A stretch of 64,000 nt of DNA from Pseudomonas japonica (GTDB lineage: Bacteria > Pseudomonadota > Gammaproteobacteria > Pseudomonadales > Pseudomonadaceae), in assembly GCF_013522925.1 (NCBI RefSeq), contig NZ_JAAMQU010000001.1, positions 310,001-374,000 on the forward strand, given 5' to 3'. Positions 48,105-60,939 of this stretch are shown here, piece by piece (position 1 is the stretch's first letter; the number at the start of each line of letters is the position of its first letter). The notes beneath the pieces were generated by a model. The model did no database searches, was not told the DNA's origin, and saw only the letters and a list, made by a program, of their open reading frames with translations. The translations under genes were made by a program, and so were the position numbers.

Positions 48105-49691
48105 ATGCGTCTTGCCTACACCCCGCTACTGCTCGCGGTACTTGGCGCCTGTGCCACCGCCCAGGCCAAACCGCTTTCCGTTTGCACCGAGGCCAGCCCA
48201 GAGGGCTTCGACGTGGTGCAGTATAACTCGCTCACCACCACCAACGCTTCTGCGGACGTGTTGATGAACCGCCTGGTGGACTTCGACGCCAAGGCCGGCA
48301 AGGTTGTACCGAGCCTGGCACAGCAGTGGTCGGTCAGCGAAGATGGCCTGACCTACACGTTCAACCTGCGCCAGGGCGTGCGCTTCCACGGTACGGAGTA
48401 TTTCAAGCCTACCCGCGAGCTGACGGCGGAGGACGTTGTGTTCAGCTTCAAGCGCATGCTCGACCCTGCCAACCCATGGCACAAGGTTGCGCAAAGCGGG
48501 TTCCCCCATGCGCAATCCATGCAGTTGCCCAGCCTCGTGAAACAGATCGACGCACCTGACGCCGCTACGGTGCGCTTCGTGCTCGATCATCCTGATGCAA
48601 CCTTCCTGGCCACGCTCAGCATGGGTTTCGCCTCGATCTATTCGGCCGAGTATGCCGACCAGCTGATGAAAGCCGGCACGCCTGAGAAGCTCAACAGCCA
48701 ACCCATCGGCACTGGGCCGTTCATTTTTGTGCGGTACCAGAAGGACGCCCAGGTGCGCTACAAAGCAAACGCTGACTACTTCGGCGGCAAGCCTGCGGTA
48801 GACCCGCTGATCTATGCGATCAGCCCCGATCCGAATGTGCGCATGCAACGGCTGCGCGCGGGCGAATGTCAGGTGGCGCTGTCACCCAAGCCACAGGACA
48901 TCGCAAGCGTGAGGGCCGACAGCAAACTCCAGGTGCTGGATACCGCAGCATTCATGACCGCGTTCGTGGCCATCAATAGCCAGCATCCGCCGCTGGACAA
49001 GCCTGCCGTGCGCCAGGCTATCAATCTGGCCTTCGACAAGGCCAGCTACCTCAAGGCTGTTTTCGAGGACACCGCGCAGCCTGCCAATGGCATTTACCCC
49101 ACCAATACCTGGGGCTATGCCGCCGATGCGCACCTCTACGACCACAACCCCGACAAAGCGCGCAAATTGCTGGCCGACGCCGGGTTCAAGGACGGCTTCA
49201 GCACCACCATCTGGACTCGCCCCAGTGGCAGCCTGCTCAATCCCGCACCGGCGGCAGGCGCCCAACTGCTGCAGGCTGACCTTGCCCAGGTTGGCATCAA
49301 GGCAGACATTCGCACCATCGAATGGGGCGAGTTGATCCGCCGCGCCAAGGCCGGGGAACATGATCTGTTGTTCATGGGCTGGGCGGGCGACAACGGCGAC
49401 CCGGATAACTTCCTTACCCCGCAGTTTTCCTGTGCGGCGGTGCAATCGGGAACCAACTTTGCCCGTTATTGCGACCCAACCCTGGATGGCCTGATCACCA
49501 AGGGTAAGGCCGGTCGCTCCCAGCAGGAGCGCAGCGAGCTGTATCACCAGGCGCAGGCCCTGATACAGAAGCAGGCGCTATGGCTGCCGTTGGCCCATCC
49601 AGAGGTAACGGTGCTGGCCAGTAAAAACCTGAAGGGCTATGAGCCAAGCCCCTTCGGCCGCCAGGATTTCAGCCACGCAAGCCTGGACTGA
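48105..49691 (+). CDS. Periplasmic peptide-binding protein (SBP_bac_5, DppA-like)
   Basis: A 528-residue extracytoplasmic solute-binding protein of family 5. A signal peptide of about 21 residues (cleavage near AQA-KPL) is followed by LSVCTEASPEGFDVVQYNS and the family signature VPSLAQQWSVSEDGLTYTF. The C-terminal part contains LLFMGWAGDNGDPDNF, as in dipeptide-binding proteins. No permease or ATPase genes adjoin, so it must use a transporter encoded elsewhere. It is convergent with radC; a hairpin separates them. Confidence 0.92.
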   Translation: MRLAYTPLLLAVLGACATAQAKPLSVCTEASPEGFDVVQYNSLTTTNASADVLMNRLVDFDAKAGKVVPSLAQQWSVSEDGLTYTFNLRQGVRFHGTEYFKPTRELTAEDVVFSFKRMLDPANPWHKVAQSGFPHAQSMQLPSLVKQIDAPDAATVRFVLDHPDATFLATLSMGFASIYSAEYADQLMKAGTPEKLNSQPIGTGPFIFVRYQKDAQVRYKANADYFGGKPAVDPLIYAISPDPNVRMQRLRAGECQVALSPKPQDIASVRADSKLQVLDTAAFMTAFVAINSQHPPLDKPAVRQAINLAFDKASYLKAVFEDTAQPANGIYPTNTWGYAADAHLYDHNPDKARKLLADAGFKDGFSTTIWTRPSGSLLNPAPAAGAQLLQADLAQVGIKADIRTIEWGELIRRAKAGEHDLLFMGWAGDNGDPDNFLTPQFSCAAVQSGTNFARYCDPTLDGLITKGKAGRSQQERSELYHQAQALIQKQALWLPLAHPEVTVLASKNLKGYEPSPFGRQDFSHASLD

Positions 49692-49692
49692 A

Positions 49693-49728
49693 CAAGCGTG
49701 GCCGCCTTATACGGGCGGCCTGCGCTTG
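49693..49728. terminator. Long hairpin between the peptide-binding protein gene and radC
   Basis: CAAGCG...GGCCGCC pairs with GGCGGCC...CGCTTG around a short loop. It lies between converging genes. It lacks a strong T-run. Confidence 0.6.
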
Positions 49729-49733
49729 AAGCT

Positions 49734-50411
49734 TTACATCAAACCCAGCTCGGCCATGGACAGTGGCTCTCCTTCGCCAACGATGAAGTGGTCGAGCACC
49801 TTGACGTCGATGTAGGCCAGCGCCTCTTTTATGCGCCGCGTGAGATGGCGATCCGCCTGGCTGGGCTCGGATACCCCAGAGGGATGGTTGTGACACAGGA
49901 TAAGCGCGGCGGCGTTGTGAGCGAGTGCGCGCTTGACCACCTGCCGGGGGTACACACTGGCGCTGTCGATCGACCCTTGAAACAGGGCTTCGAAACCCAG
50001 CACCCGGTGGCGGGAGTCCAGGTACAAGCAGGCGAATACCTCGTGGGGTTCGTGCCGCAGCATGGCCTTCAGGTAATCGCGAACGGCCGTGGAGTTCTCC
50101 AGGGCAGAATCCCGTTTAAGCTGCTCGGCCAAGTGGCGACGCGCGATTTCCAACACGGCCTGCAGCTGCGCGTACTTTGCCTCACCCAGGCCCAGATGCC
50201 CGCTGAAGGTCGGCAGGTCGGCCTGCAGCAGCCCCCGCAACCCGCCCATTTCATCCAGCAGCCGCCGCGCCAGGTCTACCGCGCTGAAGCCCTTCACGCC
50301 GGTACGCAGGAAAATTGCCAGCAGCTCGGCGTCTGATAGCACCTGGGCGCCACGGCTGAGCAGTTTTTCCCGGGGGCGTTCAGCCACGGGCCAGTCTCGA
50401 ATAGCCATCAT
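49734..50411 (-). CDS. radC: RadC/JAMM family protein
   Basis: A 225-residue RadC family protein. A helix-hairpin-helix-like region (about 1-100) precedes the JAB1/MPN domain, whose metal motif is [14 protein letters not shown] with an upstream glutamate in PHEVF. The old DNA repair assignment is not well supported for the family; its enzymatic role remains uncertain. The start is one of two adjacent methionines (MMAIRDWP). It is divergent from coaBC. Confidence 0.93.
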   Translation of the reverse strand: MMAIRDWPVAERPREKLLSRGAQVLSDAELLAIFLRTGVKGFSAVDLARRLLDEMGGLRGLLQADLPTFSGHLGLGEAKYAQLQAVLEIARRHLAEQLKRDSALENSTAVRDYLKAMLRHEPHEVFACLYLDSRHRVLGFEALFQGSIDSASVYPRQVVKRALAHNAAALILCHNHPSGVSEPSQADRHLTRRIKEALAYIDVKVLDHFIVGEGEPLSMAELGLM

Positions 50412-50559
50412 TGCCTCCTTGTCGGCCTTGGGCGCCGCTGTTCCGTAGCAGGCGCTGTGCTATCTTAGCCCAACTTTTTTAGCGCAAAGCCCAGCGATGC
50501 CAGGCCTGCGCTCAAGGATCATTTCTGATCGTAACCACAAGCGGATAAAGGCAGGCTCA

Positions 50560-51771
50560 ATGCAGCGGCTGTATCGAAAACGCATCGTTCTAGGCGTGGG
50601 CGGTGGCATAGCCGCTTACAAAAGCGCCGAACTGGTCCGCCGGCTGCTTGAGCAGGGCGCCGAAGTGCGCGTGGTAATGACACGGGGCGGCAGCGAGTTC
50701 ATCACACCGCTGACCATGCAGGCGCTTTCCGGGCACCCGGTGCACCTCGACTTGCTCGACCCTGCCGCAGAAGCCGCCATGGGGCATATCGAACTGGCGC
50801 GCTGGGCAGATCTGGTGCTGATCGCACCCGCCACGGCGGACCTCATCGCTCGCCTGGCCCAAGGGCTGGCCAACGACCTGCTGACCACCTTGGTGCTGGC
50901 AACCGACGCAACAGTCGCGCTGGCCCCGGCAATGAACCAGGCCATGTGGCGAGACCCTGCTACCCAAGCCAACCTGCAAACCGTGCAAGCCCGAGGCCTG
51001 AAAGTGTTCGGGCCCGCCTCGGGAAGCCAGGCATGCGGTGACATCGGCCTGGGCCGCATGCTGGAGCCCACCGATCTGGCTCACTTGGCCGCCGATTGCT
51101 TCCGTCGGGAGGCCCTGACCGGCAAGCACGTACTCATCACCGCCGGGCCTACGCAGGAAAACATCGACCCGGTGCGCTACATCACCAACCACAGCTCCGG
51201 CAAAATGGGCTTTGCCCTTGCCGAAGCCGCAGCGGAAGCGGGCGCAAAAGTGACGCTTGTCAGCGGCCCGGTTCATTTGCCAACCCCGGATCGGGTCAGT
51301 CGCATCGATGTGGTAAGCGCGCGTGACATGCTTGCCGCCTGCGAAGCCGCCATGCCCTGCGATATTCTCATCGCGTCGGCGGCGGTTGCCGATTACCGCC
51401 CTGAAGTAGTCGCCGCGCAAAAGCTGAAGAAAGACCCGTCCACCGCCGACGGCCTTCTGCTGCGCATGGTCCGCAACCCGGACATTCTTGCCACGTTATC
51501 TGGCCGGGCGGATCGCCCCTTCAGCGTGGGCTTCGCCGCCGAAACCGAAAACCTTCTCGACTATGCCGCCCGCAAGCTGCGCGACAAGAACCTCGACCTG
51601 ATCGTGGCCAATGACGTCGCCAACCCGAGCATCGGCTTCAACAGCGAAGAGAACGCCTGCAGCGTCATTGACCGACAGCTCAATGAAACGCTGCTTCCAC
51701 AGACCAGCAAAGGCAAGATCGCGCGCCAACTGATCGCGCTGATCGCCAACCGCATCAACCAGGTTCAATAA
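50560..51771 (+). CDS. coaBC: Bifunctional CoaBC (phosphopantothenoylcysteine synthetase/decarboxylase)
   Basis: A 403-residue flavoprotein of coenzyme A synthesis. The N-terminal CoaC domain (about 1-190) has [11 protein letters not shown], the [11 protein letters not shown] substrate-recognition motif and [14 protein letters not shown] with the active cysteine. The C-terminal CoaB domain has [18 protein letters not shown] and [16 protein letters not shown]. Start at [12 protein letters not shown] (50560); the longer frame is not conserved. It precedes dut by 4 bases. Confidence 0.96.
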   Translation: MQRLYRKRIVLGVGGGIAAYKSAELVRRLLEQGAEVRVVMTRGGSEFITPLTMQALSGHPVHLDLLDPAAEAAMGHIELARWADLVLIAPATADLIARLAQGLANDLLTTLVLATDATVALAPAMNQAMWRDPATQANLQTVQARGLKVFGPASGSQACGDIGLGRMLEPTDLAHLAADCFRREALTGKHVLITAGPTQENIDPVRYITNHSSGKMGFALAEAAAEAGAKVTLVSGPVHLPTPDRVSRIDVVSARDMLAACEAAMPCDILIASAAVADYRPEVVAAQKLKKDPSTADGLLLRMVRNPDILATLSGRADRPFSVGFAAETENLLDYAARKLRDKNLDLIVANDVANPSIGFNSEENACSVIDRQLNETLLPQTSKGKIARQLIALIANRINQVQ

Positions 51772-51775
51772 CATC

Positions 51776-52231
51776 ATGCACGCCCTGCAAGCCCGTATTC
51801 TCGATCCACGCCTGGGTAGCGATTTCCCGCTGCCAGACTACGCCACACCCGGTTCCGCCGGCCTCGATCTGCGGGCCATGCTCCCAGCGGATATCACCCT
51901 GGCCCCGGGGCAGACGGTGCTGATCCCGACAGGGCTGTCCATTTTCATTGCCGACCCGGGCCTTGCGGCGCTGGTATTGCCGCGCTCCGGCCTGGGCCAT
52001 AAGCATGGGATCGTATTGGGTAACCTGGTGGGCCTGATCGACTCCGATTACCAGGGCGAGCTGATGGTCTCTTGCTGGAACCGGGGCAACACGGCGTTCG
52101 AGATCAAGGTGGGCGAGCGAATCGCTCAACTGGTGCTGGTACCGGTCGTACAGGCCCGGTTCGAGGTGGTCGAGGCATTTGACCAGAGCCAGCGTGGCGC
52201 GGGTGGGTTCGGGCACTCCGGGAGCCACTGA
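51776..52231 (+). CDS. dut: dUTP diphosphatase
   Basis: A 151-residue trimeric dUTPase. All five motifs are visible: [49 protein letters not shown] and [10 protein letters not shown]. It keeps dUTP out of DNA and supplies dUMP. It lies between coaBC and algC, as in other pseudomonads; algC starts 46 bases after its stop. Confidence 0.97.
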   Translation: MHALQARILDPRLGSDFPLPDYATPGSAGLDLRAMLPADITLAPGQTVLIPTGLSIFIADPGLAALVLPRSGLGHKHGIVLGNLVGLIDSDYQGELMVSCWNRGNTAFEIKVGERIAQLVLVPVVQARFEVVEAFDQSQRGAGGFGHSGSH

Positions 52232-52277
52232 ACCGCTTCATCGCAGGCATCGTCGACAGCGGACACAAGGAGCGGTT

Positions 52278-54869
52278 GTGAAAGGTATCACTGAGCAAGT
52301 CCCAAAAACGCCTGCCGACGAGGATGGCGCCACTGACCTTCAATTGCTGCGGCCTGGCCTGGTGGTTGCGGCGATAGGGCTGCTGGTCGCGGCCCTGCTG
52401 CTGTGGATCGGCCAGCCGGGGCCATCCCAGCAAGCCTGGCGCTGGCAGCTCGCGCAATCCGCAGCGTCTGCCCAGGCGGCTACCCTGCGGCAGGCTTTTG
52501 TACAGATTGCTGCCGACACCCAGGCTGCGGCCGGGGACCCTGCCCTTGTAGCCGCCCTGCAAAGCGGTGACGCGGCACGCCTGCGAAATGCCGAGGCCGG
52601 CCTTCGTTACCGCGATGGGGTTATCGACGCCTTTGTTACCTCCTTGGGCCAGGGCGAACCGGATGAAACGCGTACGGCGCCCTTCACCTTCGCCGCGCTC
52701 GACCTCCTGCGCCGTAGCGAGGCCGGCTCGCCTCCCCCTCTGGAAGCCCAGCGCGCAGGGCAGCGGTGGCTCGTCTACAGTGCGGCCCCCGTAAAAGCAT
52801 CGGGCACCCAGCAGGTTGTGGGTACCGTGCTGCTGGCAATCGATATGCAGCGTGCATTGCGGGGCCTGCCTGCCCTGCCGCCAGAAGCTGGCGAACTGGT
52901 GCTCCAGCAGCGTTTCGGTGACGGGCCAGTGCAGGTTCTCTATCAAAGCGGGACGCCAGGCTCGGCCCGGCCCTATAGCCTGGACCTGGGCAACCCACAC
53001 TGGAGCCTGCGCTTCACACCAGGCACGGCCTACGATGCCCCGGTGCAATGGATATCCCTTCTGATGGCGGTAGCGGCGCTACTGATCGCAGCTGGCGCGT
53101 TCTGGGTCGCGATGGTGATGGTGGTTCGCGGGTTGCGCGGTCGCCTGCGTGACGATGCTCGACAATTGAATCAACTGCTGGACGAACTCTCGGGCGGAAA
53201 AGTCGTCAAAGCGTTCAGTTTGAGCCTCGCAGAGCTGAACGGGTTGGCCCAGGCCCTGGCCCGCTTCTCCTTGCGCGATCGCCGAACCGATCCCGGCGCC
53301 GTGGTGGCGCCTGACCTCAACGGCATTACGACTCGCAGCGCCCCGGCCGCCCAAACCCACCGCTCCGCCGAGCCGGAGGGTGCTCGGCTGCCGTTTCAAG
53401 AGACTGACGTACTTGGTGTCGGGATCCTCGACACCGACCAGGACTTTCTGCGAATGGAGCATCCCCCCGCTATGAACAGCATTGCACAAGTCGCACCCAA
53501 TGTTCCCGCCAGCATTTTCCGCGCCTATGACATTCGCGGCATCGTGCCAGAAACACTGACTGCGCAAACCGCTTATTGGATCGGCCGCGCCATTGGCTCG
53601 CAAAGCCTGGCTCAGGGCGAGCCTCATGTGTCGGTAGGCCGCGACGGCCGCCTGTCCGGCCCGGAGCTGGTAGCGCAGCTGATTCAAGGTATCGCTGACA
53701 GCGGTTGTCATGTAAGCGACGTGGGCATGGTCCCAACGGGCGCTCTTTATTTCGCGGCAAATGTGCTTCAAGGCAAATCCGGTGTGATGCTGACCGGTAG
53801 CCACAACCCGGCGAACTACAATGGCTTCAAGATCATCATCGCTGGCGACACCCTGGCCAACGAGCAGATCCAGAAGCTGTACGAGCGTATCCGTGACAAC
53901 GACCTGGCCAGCGGCCAGGGGACCGTCGAAAAGGTCGATATCCTCAGCCAGTACGACGCCTACATCCAGAAAGACATCGCGGTGCCACGCAAACTGAAGG
54001 TGGTAGTGGACTGCGGCAACGGCGTAGGCGGCGTGATCGCCCCTCAGCTGATCGAGAAGCTCAACTGCGAAGTCATTCCGCTGTTCTGCGATGTGGACGG
54101 CAACTTCCCGAACCACCATCCGGATCCGGGCAAGCTGGAAAACCTCGAAGACCTGATCGCCAAGGTCAAGGAAACCGGCGCGGACCTGGGCCTGGCATTC
54201 GACGGCGACGCCGACCGTGTAGGCGTGGTGACCAACGCCGGGAACGTTGTATATCCCGACCGCTTGCTGATGCTCTTTGCTCAGGACGTGCTGTCCCGCA
54301 ACCCCGGCGCGGACATCATCTATGACGTGAAATGCAGCCGTCGCCTCAAGGCCCAGATCGAGGGCAACAAGGGCCGCCCGGTGATGTACAAGACTGGCCA
54401 CTCGCTGATCAAGAAAAAGATGAAGGAAACCGGTGCACTGCTCGCTGGTGAAATGAGCGGCCACGTATTCTTCAAGGAACGCTGGTTCGGCTTTGACGAC
54501 GGCATCTATGCGGCCGCGCGCCTGCTGGAAATCCTCAGCCAGAAGTCGCAAAACGCTGAAGACGTGTTTGCTGCCTTCCCGAACGATGTTTCCACCCCGG
54601 AAATCAACATCAATGTGACTGAAGAGAGCAAATTCAGCATCATTGATGCATTGCAGCAAAACGCGGAATGGGGCGATGCGAGCCTGAACACCATCGACGG
54701 TGTTCGTGTGGACTACCCCAACGGCTGGGGCCTGGTACGTGCTTCCAACACCACGCCGGTGCTGGTACTGCGCTTCGAGGCGGAGAACGAGGCCGAGCTC
54801 GAGCGCATCAAGGCCGTGTTCCGTGAGCAGCTGACCCGTATTTCACCCGACTTGAAGATACCGTTCTAA
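52278..54869 (+). CDS. algC: Phosphomannomutase/phosphoglucomutase AlgC, long membrane-anchored form
   Basis: Converts mannose-6-P and glucose-6-P to the 1-phosphates for alginate, LPS and rhamnolipid precursors. I start at GTG 52278, which has AAGGAG 5 bases upstream, giving 863 residues. Residues 1-398 are an N-terminal module: membrane segments at about 25-45 and 257-282 with a periplasmic domain between, then a helical linker. The catalytic part begins at M399 (ATG 53472), with phosphoserine S508 in TGSHNPANYNG, the metal loop DGDADRVG, the sugar loop GEMSGHVF and the phosphate site RASNTTPVL. It is followed by argB. Confidence 0.92.
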   Translation: MKGITEQVPKTPADEDGATDLQLLRPGLVVAAIGLLVAALLLWIGQPGPSQQAWRWQLAQSAASAQAATLRQAFVQIAADTQAAAGDPALVAALQSGDAARLRNAEAGLRYRDGVIDAFVTSLGQGEPDETRTAPFTFAALDLLRRSEAGSPPPLEAQRAGQRWLVYSAAPVKASGTQQVVGTVLLAIDMQRALRGLPALPPEAGELVLQQRFGDGPVQVLYQSGTPGSARPYSLDLGNPHWSLRFTPGTAYDAPVQWISLLMAVAALLIAAGAFWVAMVMVVRGLRGRLRDDARQLNQLLDELSGGKVVKAFSLSLAELNGLAQALARFSLRDRRTDPGAVVAPDLNGITTRSAPAAQTHRSAEPEGARLPFQETDVLGVGILDTDQDFLRMEHPPAMNSIAQVAPNVPASIFRAYDIRGIVPETLTAQTAYWIGRAIGSQSLAQGEPHVSVGRDGRLSGPELVAQLIQGIADSGCHVSDVGMVPTGALYFAANVLQGKSGVMLTGSHNPANYNGFKIIIAGDTLANEQIQKLYERIRDNDLASGQGTVEKVDILSQYDAYIQKDIAVPRKLKVVVDCGNGVGGVIAPQLIEKLNCEVIPLFCDVDGNFPNHHPDPGKLENLEDLIAKVKETGADLGLAFDGDADRVGVVTNAGNVVYPDRLLMLFAQDVLSRNPGADIIYDVKCSRRLKAQIEGNKGRPVMYKTGHSLIKKKMKETGALLAGEMSGHVFFKERWFGFDDGIYAAARLLEILSQKSQNAEDVFAAFPNDVSTPEININVTEESKFSIIDALQQNAEWGDASLNTIDGVRVDYPNGWGLVRASNTTPVLVLRFEAENEAELERIKAVFREQLTRISPDLKIPF

Positions 54870-55793
<924 letters not shown>

Positions 55794-55844
55794 TCGATCA
55801 CAGGAATAGGCGGAGCCTGCGATCAGGCTCCAGCCTGCCAGCCT

Positions 55845-56435
55845 TCAAGGCGTCAACAATTGTTCCAGCCGAGCACGGTCCGCGTTGAACGCGCGGTCCG
55901 TGTCCTCGCGCATCTGCTGATAGCGCTGCAGTTGCGCGTTCAAGTCCGCCCGGCGCTGGCGCAAGGCTTCAAGCTGATCCAGCACCCCAGCCGATACCGC
56001 CTGGCCATTGCGCTCCTGATTGGCAGCCTCGCCCTGTAGCGAGGCCTGTTGACCTTGCAAGGTCTGCAGATCCCCTCGGGTCAGCGAAATCCTTCCGTCG
56101 ATCTCGCCGAGCTGGCGTTGGCGCGCTCGTTCCAGGTCGTCTACCCCGGTGTACCGCGCACGCAGTTTTGCGTCAGCCTCGGCCCGGGCGCGCCTGGCGC
56201 TGGCCGCCTGCGTCTCTTGCGCGCTGGGTGCCGGAGGGATGGTTTGAAGTACACGCCCCTGCGCGTTGAGGATCTGATAACCCTTGGAAATAAACTCAGG
56301 CGGCACGCCTTGCCGATCCAGCACTACCACGCCCCGATCATCGGTATAGCGATACAGCTGCACCGGAGGTGGCGGCGCAGCCAGCGCTGCAAAGGGGAAT
56401 AGCAGCGCCAGCCCCCACCCAAGGCCGTGTCGCAT
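55845..56435 (-). CDS. DUF4124 domain envelope protein with coiled coil
   Basis: A 196-residue exported protein. A signal peptide (about 1-19, ending ALA) precedes the DUF4124 core QLYRYTDDRGVVVLDRQGVP. A long alanine/glutamine/arginine-rich helical region (about 70-190) is predicted as coiled coil. Function unknown. Its start is 2 bases after the pyrE stop, so it is likely read with pyrE. Confidence 0.85.
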   Translation of the reverse strand: MRHGLGWGLALLFPFAALAAPPPPVQLYRYTDDRGVVVLDRQGVPPEFISKGYQILNAQGRVLQTIPPAPSAQETQAASARRARAEADAKLRARYTGVDDLERARQRQLGEIDGRISLTRGDLQTLQGQQASLQGEAANQERNGQAVSAGVLDQLEALRQRRADLNAQLQRYQQMREDTDRAFNADRARLEQLLTP

Positions 56436-56437
56436 GG

Positions 56438-57079
56438 TCAGATTCCGTATTGCGCGCGGTAAGCTTCCACCGCAGGCAAATGCTGCTTGAGCTGGGTATC
56501 TTCGGCGAGGTATTCGAGCACCTGATCCAGGGACACGATGCTCACGACCGGAATACCGTAGTCGCGCTCCACTTCCTGAATGGCAGACAGCTCGCCCTTG
56601 CCACGCTCCTGGCGGTTGAGGGCAATCAGCACAGCAGCGGCGCGAGCCTGCTCGGCCTGGATGATGGTCATCACCTCGCGAATGGCGGTGCCTGCGGTGA
56701 TCACGTCGTCAATGATCAGCACGTCGCCCTTGAGCGGAGCGCCAACGAGGCTTCCGCCCTCGCCATGATCCTTGGCTTCCTTGCGGTTGAAGCACCAGGG
56801 CACATCGCGCCCGTGCTTGTCCGCCAATGCCACGGCGGTTGCCGAGGCCAGCGGGATGCCCTTGTACGCCGGGCCGAACAGCACATCGAAGTTCAGGCCG
56901 CTGTCGACGATCGCCGAGGCATAACATTGGCCGAGACGCGCCAGTGCCGAGCCTGTATTGAACAGGCCGGCATTGAAGAAGTAAGGACTGGTGCGCCCGG
57001 ACTTCAGGGTAAACTCACCGAAGCGCAGCACGCCCCGCTCGATGGCAAAACGAATGAAGTCACGCTGGTAGGCTTGCAT
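56438..57079 (-). CDS. pyrE: Orotate phosphoribosyltransferase
   Basis: Fifth step of pyrimidine synthesis: orotate plus PRPP to OMP. It has 213 residues. The PRPP motif [16 protein letters not shown] lies near residue 120 and the substrate motif [12 protein letters not shown] near 24. Divergent from crc across 81 bases, an arrangement shared by pseudomonads. The DUF4124 gene follows immediately. Confidence 0.97.
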   Translation of the reverse strand: MQAYQRDFIRFAIERGVLRFGEFTLKSGRTSPYFFNAGLFNTGSALARLGQCYASAIVDSGLNFDVLFGPAYKGIPLASATAVALADKHGRDVPWCFNRKEAKDHGEGGSLVGAPLKGDVLIIDDVITAGTAIREVMTIIQAEQARAAAVLIALNRQERGKGELSAIQEVERDYGIPVVSIVSLDQVLEYLAEDTQLKQHLPAVEAYRAQYGI

Positions 57080-57160
57080 GTAAAAGTCCTGAATACCACG
57101 GATTTAGCTAAATAACTTGACCTCGGGTATCATACACGCACGAGATTTTTGGGGCCATTT

Positions 57161-57940
57161 ATGCGGATCATCAGTGTGAACGTCAATGGGATTCAGGCAG
57201 CTGTGGAGCGAGGCTTGCTCAGCTGGCTGCAGGCCCAGAACGCCGACGTGATCTGCTTGCAGGATACCCGCGCCTCGGCGTTCGAACTGGACGATTCCGC
57301 TTATCAGCTCGATGGTTATTTCCTGTACGCGGCCGACGCGGAAGTGCCGGCCCAGGGTGGCGTCGCGCTTTATTCGCGGTTGCAGCCCAAGGCGATCATC
57401 AGCGGCCTGGGGATTGAAACGTCCGATCGTTTCGGTCGCTACCTGCAAGCGGATTTCGACAAAGTCAGTATTGCTACCCTGCTGTTCCCTTCCGGGCGCG
57501 GTGGCGATGAAGAGCTGAATCAGAAATTCAAGTTGATGGACGACTTCGCGCGTTATCTTGATAAACAACGCCGCAAGCGTCGCGAGTACATCTACTGCGG
57601 CTCGCTTTACGTCGCCCAGCAGAAGCTCGACATCAAGAACTGGCGCGACAGCCAGCAGTCTCCTGGCTTCCTGGCGCCGGAGCGCGCCTGGATGGACGAA
57701 ATCGTCGGCAACATGGGCTATGTGGATGCCCTGCGCGAAGTGAGCCGTGAAGGCGACCAGTACAGCTGGTGGCCAGACAGCGAACAGGCGGAGATGCTGA
57801 ACCTGGGCTGGCGTTTCGACTACCAGCTGCTTACGCCGGGGCTTCGTCGCTTCGTGCGCAGCGCTCGGTTACCGCGCCAGCCGCGGTTCTCGCAGCATGC
57901 GCCGTTCATCGTGGACTACGACTGGACGCTGACGATCTGA
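57161..57940 (+). CDS. crc: Catabolite repression control protein Crc
   Basis: A 259-residue protein with an exonuclease III/APE-like fold that acts with Hfq to block translation of catabolic mRNAs carrying AANAANAA motifs. MRIISVNVNGIQAA begins the family sequence, so the start is 57161 rather than 57149. DYQLLTPGLRRFVR and QHAPFIVDYDW mark the C-terminus. Known Crc proteins do not show nuclease activity. Likely targets in this window are the lysine, alanine and polyamine genes, by inference only. Confidence 0.97.
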   Translation: MRIISVNVNGIQAAVERGLLSWLQAQNADVICLQDTRASAFELDDSAYQLDGYFLYAADAEVPAQGGVALYSRLQPKAIISGLGIETSDRFGRYLQADFDKVSIATLLFPSGRGGDEELNQKFKLMDDFARYLDKQRRKRREYIYCGSLYVAQQKLDIKNWRDSQQSPGFLAPERAWMDEIVGNMGYVDALREVSREGDQYSWWPDSEQAEMLNLGWRFDYQLLTPGLRRFVRSARLPRQPRFSQHAPFIVDYDWTLTI

Positions 57941-57972
57941 GCCGCGCCTGTTGATGTAACAGCGGGCCGTTG

Positions 57973-58029
57973 GAAGCGGGCAAAGCTCGCGAATTGGTTA
58001 TTTTTCCATTCGCGAGCTTCGCCCGCTTC
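57973..58029. repeat. Inverted REP pair
   Basis: Two 22-base arms (57973-57994 and 58008-58029) are inverted copies with one mismatch around a 13-base loop; the core is TTCGCGAGCTTCGCCCGCTT. It lies between convergent crc and rph, so it may also act as a terminator. This is the best REP copy in the window. Confidence 0.85.
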
Positions 58030-58051
58030 CTACAGGGTTAGATACAAATGA

Positions 58052-58774
58052 TCAATCCGCCAAAGCGGTCTGCTGAATTTCGAACAGGTCCACCATGCCT
58101 TTGCGCGCGAGGGCGAGCATGGCATTGAGGTCTTCAGGCTGGAACGGCGCGCCTTCGGCGGTGCCCTGCACTTCAATGAAGCCGCCGGTGCTGGTCATGA
58201 CCACGTTGAGGTCGGTTTCCGCTGCGGAGTCTTCCAGGTAATCGAGGTCCAGCACGGGCTCGCCCTGGTACATCCCTACCGATACCGCCGCGATCATCTG
58301 CTTGAGCGGATCGCCCGCCTTTAGCCCGCCACGCTTCTTGATGACCTTCAGCGCATCGATCAAGGCCACCATGGCGCCCGTGATAGAGGCTGTACGCGTA
58401 CCGCCGTCAGCCTGGATCACGTCGCAGTCTACGTACAGCGTGATGTCGCCAAGCTTGGACATGTCCAGTGCCGCGCGCAGTGAGCGGCCGATCAGGCGCT
58501 GGATTTCCAGCGTACGGCCACCCTGCTTGCCGCGGCTGGCCTCGCGCTGGTTACGCTCGCCAGTAGCGCGGGGCAGCATGCCGTATTCGGCCGTAAGCCA
58601 ACCCTGGCCTTGGCCTTTGAGGAAGCGCGGCACGCCACTTTCGACGCTGACGGTGCAGATCACCCGAGTGTCGCCGAATTCGACCAGCACCGAACCTTCG
58701 GCATGCCGGGTGTAGTTGCGAGTGATGCGGATCGAGCGAAGCTGATCGGCGGCGCGACCACTGGGACGTTTCAT
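58052..58774 (-). CDS. rph: Ribonuclease PH
   Basis: A 240-residue phosphorolytic 3' to 5' exoribonuclease for tRNA 3' ends. [39 protein letters not shown], and [19 protein letters not shown] are the expected motifs; the substrate phosphate site includes RTASITG. Convergent with crc and divergent from yicC. No frameshift of the kind known in E. coli K-12 is present. Confidence 0.97.
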   Translation of the reverse strand: MKRPSGRAADQLRSIRITRNYTRHAEGSVLVEFGDTRVICTVSVESGVPRFLKGQGQGWLTAEYGMLPRATGERNQREASRGKQGGRTLEIQRLIGRSLRAALDMSKLGDITLYVDCDVIQADGGTRTASITGAMVALIDALKVIKKRGGLKAGDPLKQMIAAVSVGMYQGEPVLDLDYLEDSAAETDLNVVMTSTGGFIEVQGTAEGAPFQPEDLNAMLALARKGMVDLFEIQQTALAD

Positions 58775-58980
58775 CTGGGTTACCTGTACGGATTGAAAAA
58801 CTGCCCGACAGTATAAAGCCGAGCCGGCGTGACAGGTATTTAAAACACCTCAGCCGACGCGCGGACGAACATCGCCCCACCACGGCGCATTGGGGGCAAG
58901 CCTCGCTTGAGTTACACTCTTGCGCCTTTATCGCCCCCTGCGGCTCGGCCTTTCTCGCCGCCATCACGAGGTTCCCTCCC

Positions 58981-60475
<1,495 letters not shown>

Positions 60476-60618
60476 AGCGGCGACCGTGGCAGACCAACGG
60501 CAAGAGAAATGTTGGCTGACGGAGCGGTTCCTCTTCCATTAAGGCTGGTGATTTTTTAAACTGCCTAGTCCGCTACCCCGCTCCGGCGGGCGCTCACTGT
60601 TTATGCAAGAGGAAGACC

Positions 60619-60882
60619 ATGGCCCGCGTGACCGTTGAAGACTGCCTGGAACATGTCGATAACCGCTTCGAGCTGGTCATGCTCGCCACCAAGCGCTCCC
60701 GTCAGCTGGCAACCGGCGGCAAGGAGCCCAAGGTGGGTTGGGAAAACGACAAGCCTACCGTGGTAGCCCTGCGCGAGATCGCCGCTGGCCTGGTCGATTA
60801 CGATGTAATCGCTGAGGCAGAGATCGTCGATGAAGAGCCGCTGTTCACTGCGTTCGAGGACGAGGCCAACGAGGCCGTCTAA
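60619..60882 (+). CDS. rpoZ: RNA polymerase omega subunit
   Basis: An 87-residue omega subunit: [20 protein letters not shown] then [12 protein letters not shown]. It promotes core assembly and forms part of a ppGpp binding site. A GAGGAAG ribosome binding site lies 7 bases before the ATG. It lies 57 bases before spoT, the ppGpp enzyme. Confidence 0.98.
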   Translation: MARVTVEDCLEHVDNRFELVMLATKRSRQLATGGKEPKVGWENDKPTVVALREIAAGLVDYDVIAEAEIVDEEPLFTAFEDEANEAV

Positions 60883-60939
60883 CCCCATGCCCTGTCGACC
60901 CACCGCGGCCAAGGCGCCATTCTGGCGGGAGGTTCCTCC

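Noticed and set aside
52104..53048. 314-residue frame antisense to dut and algC
   Set aside because: Shadow of the real genes; basic and low-complexity translation without motifs.
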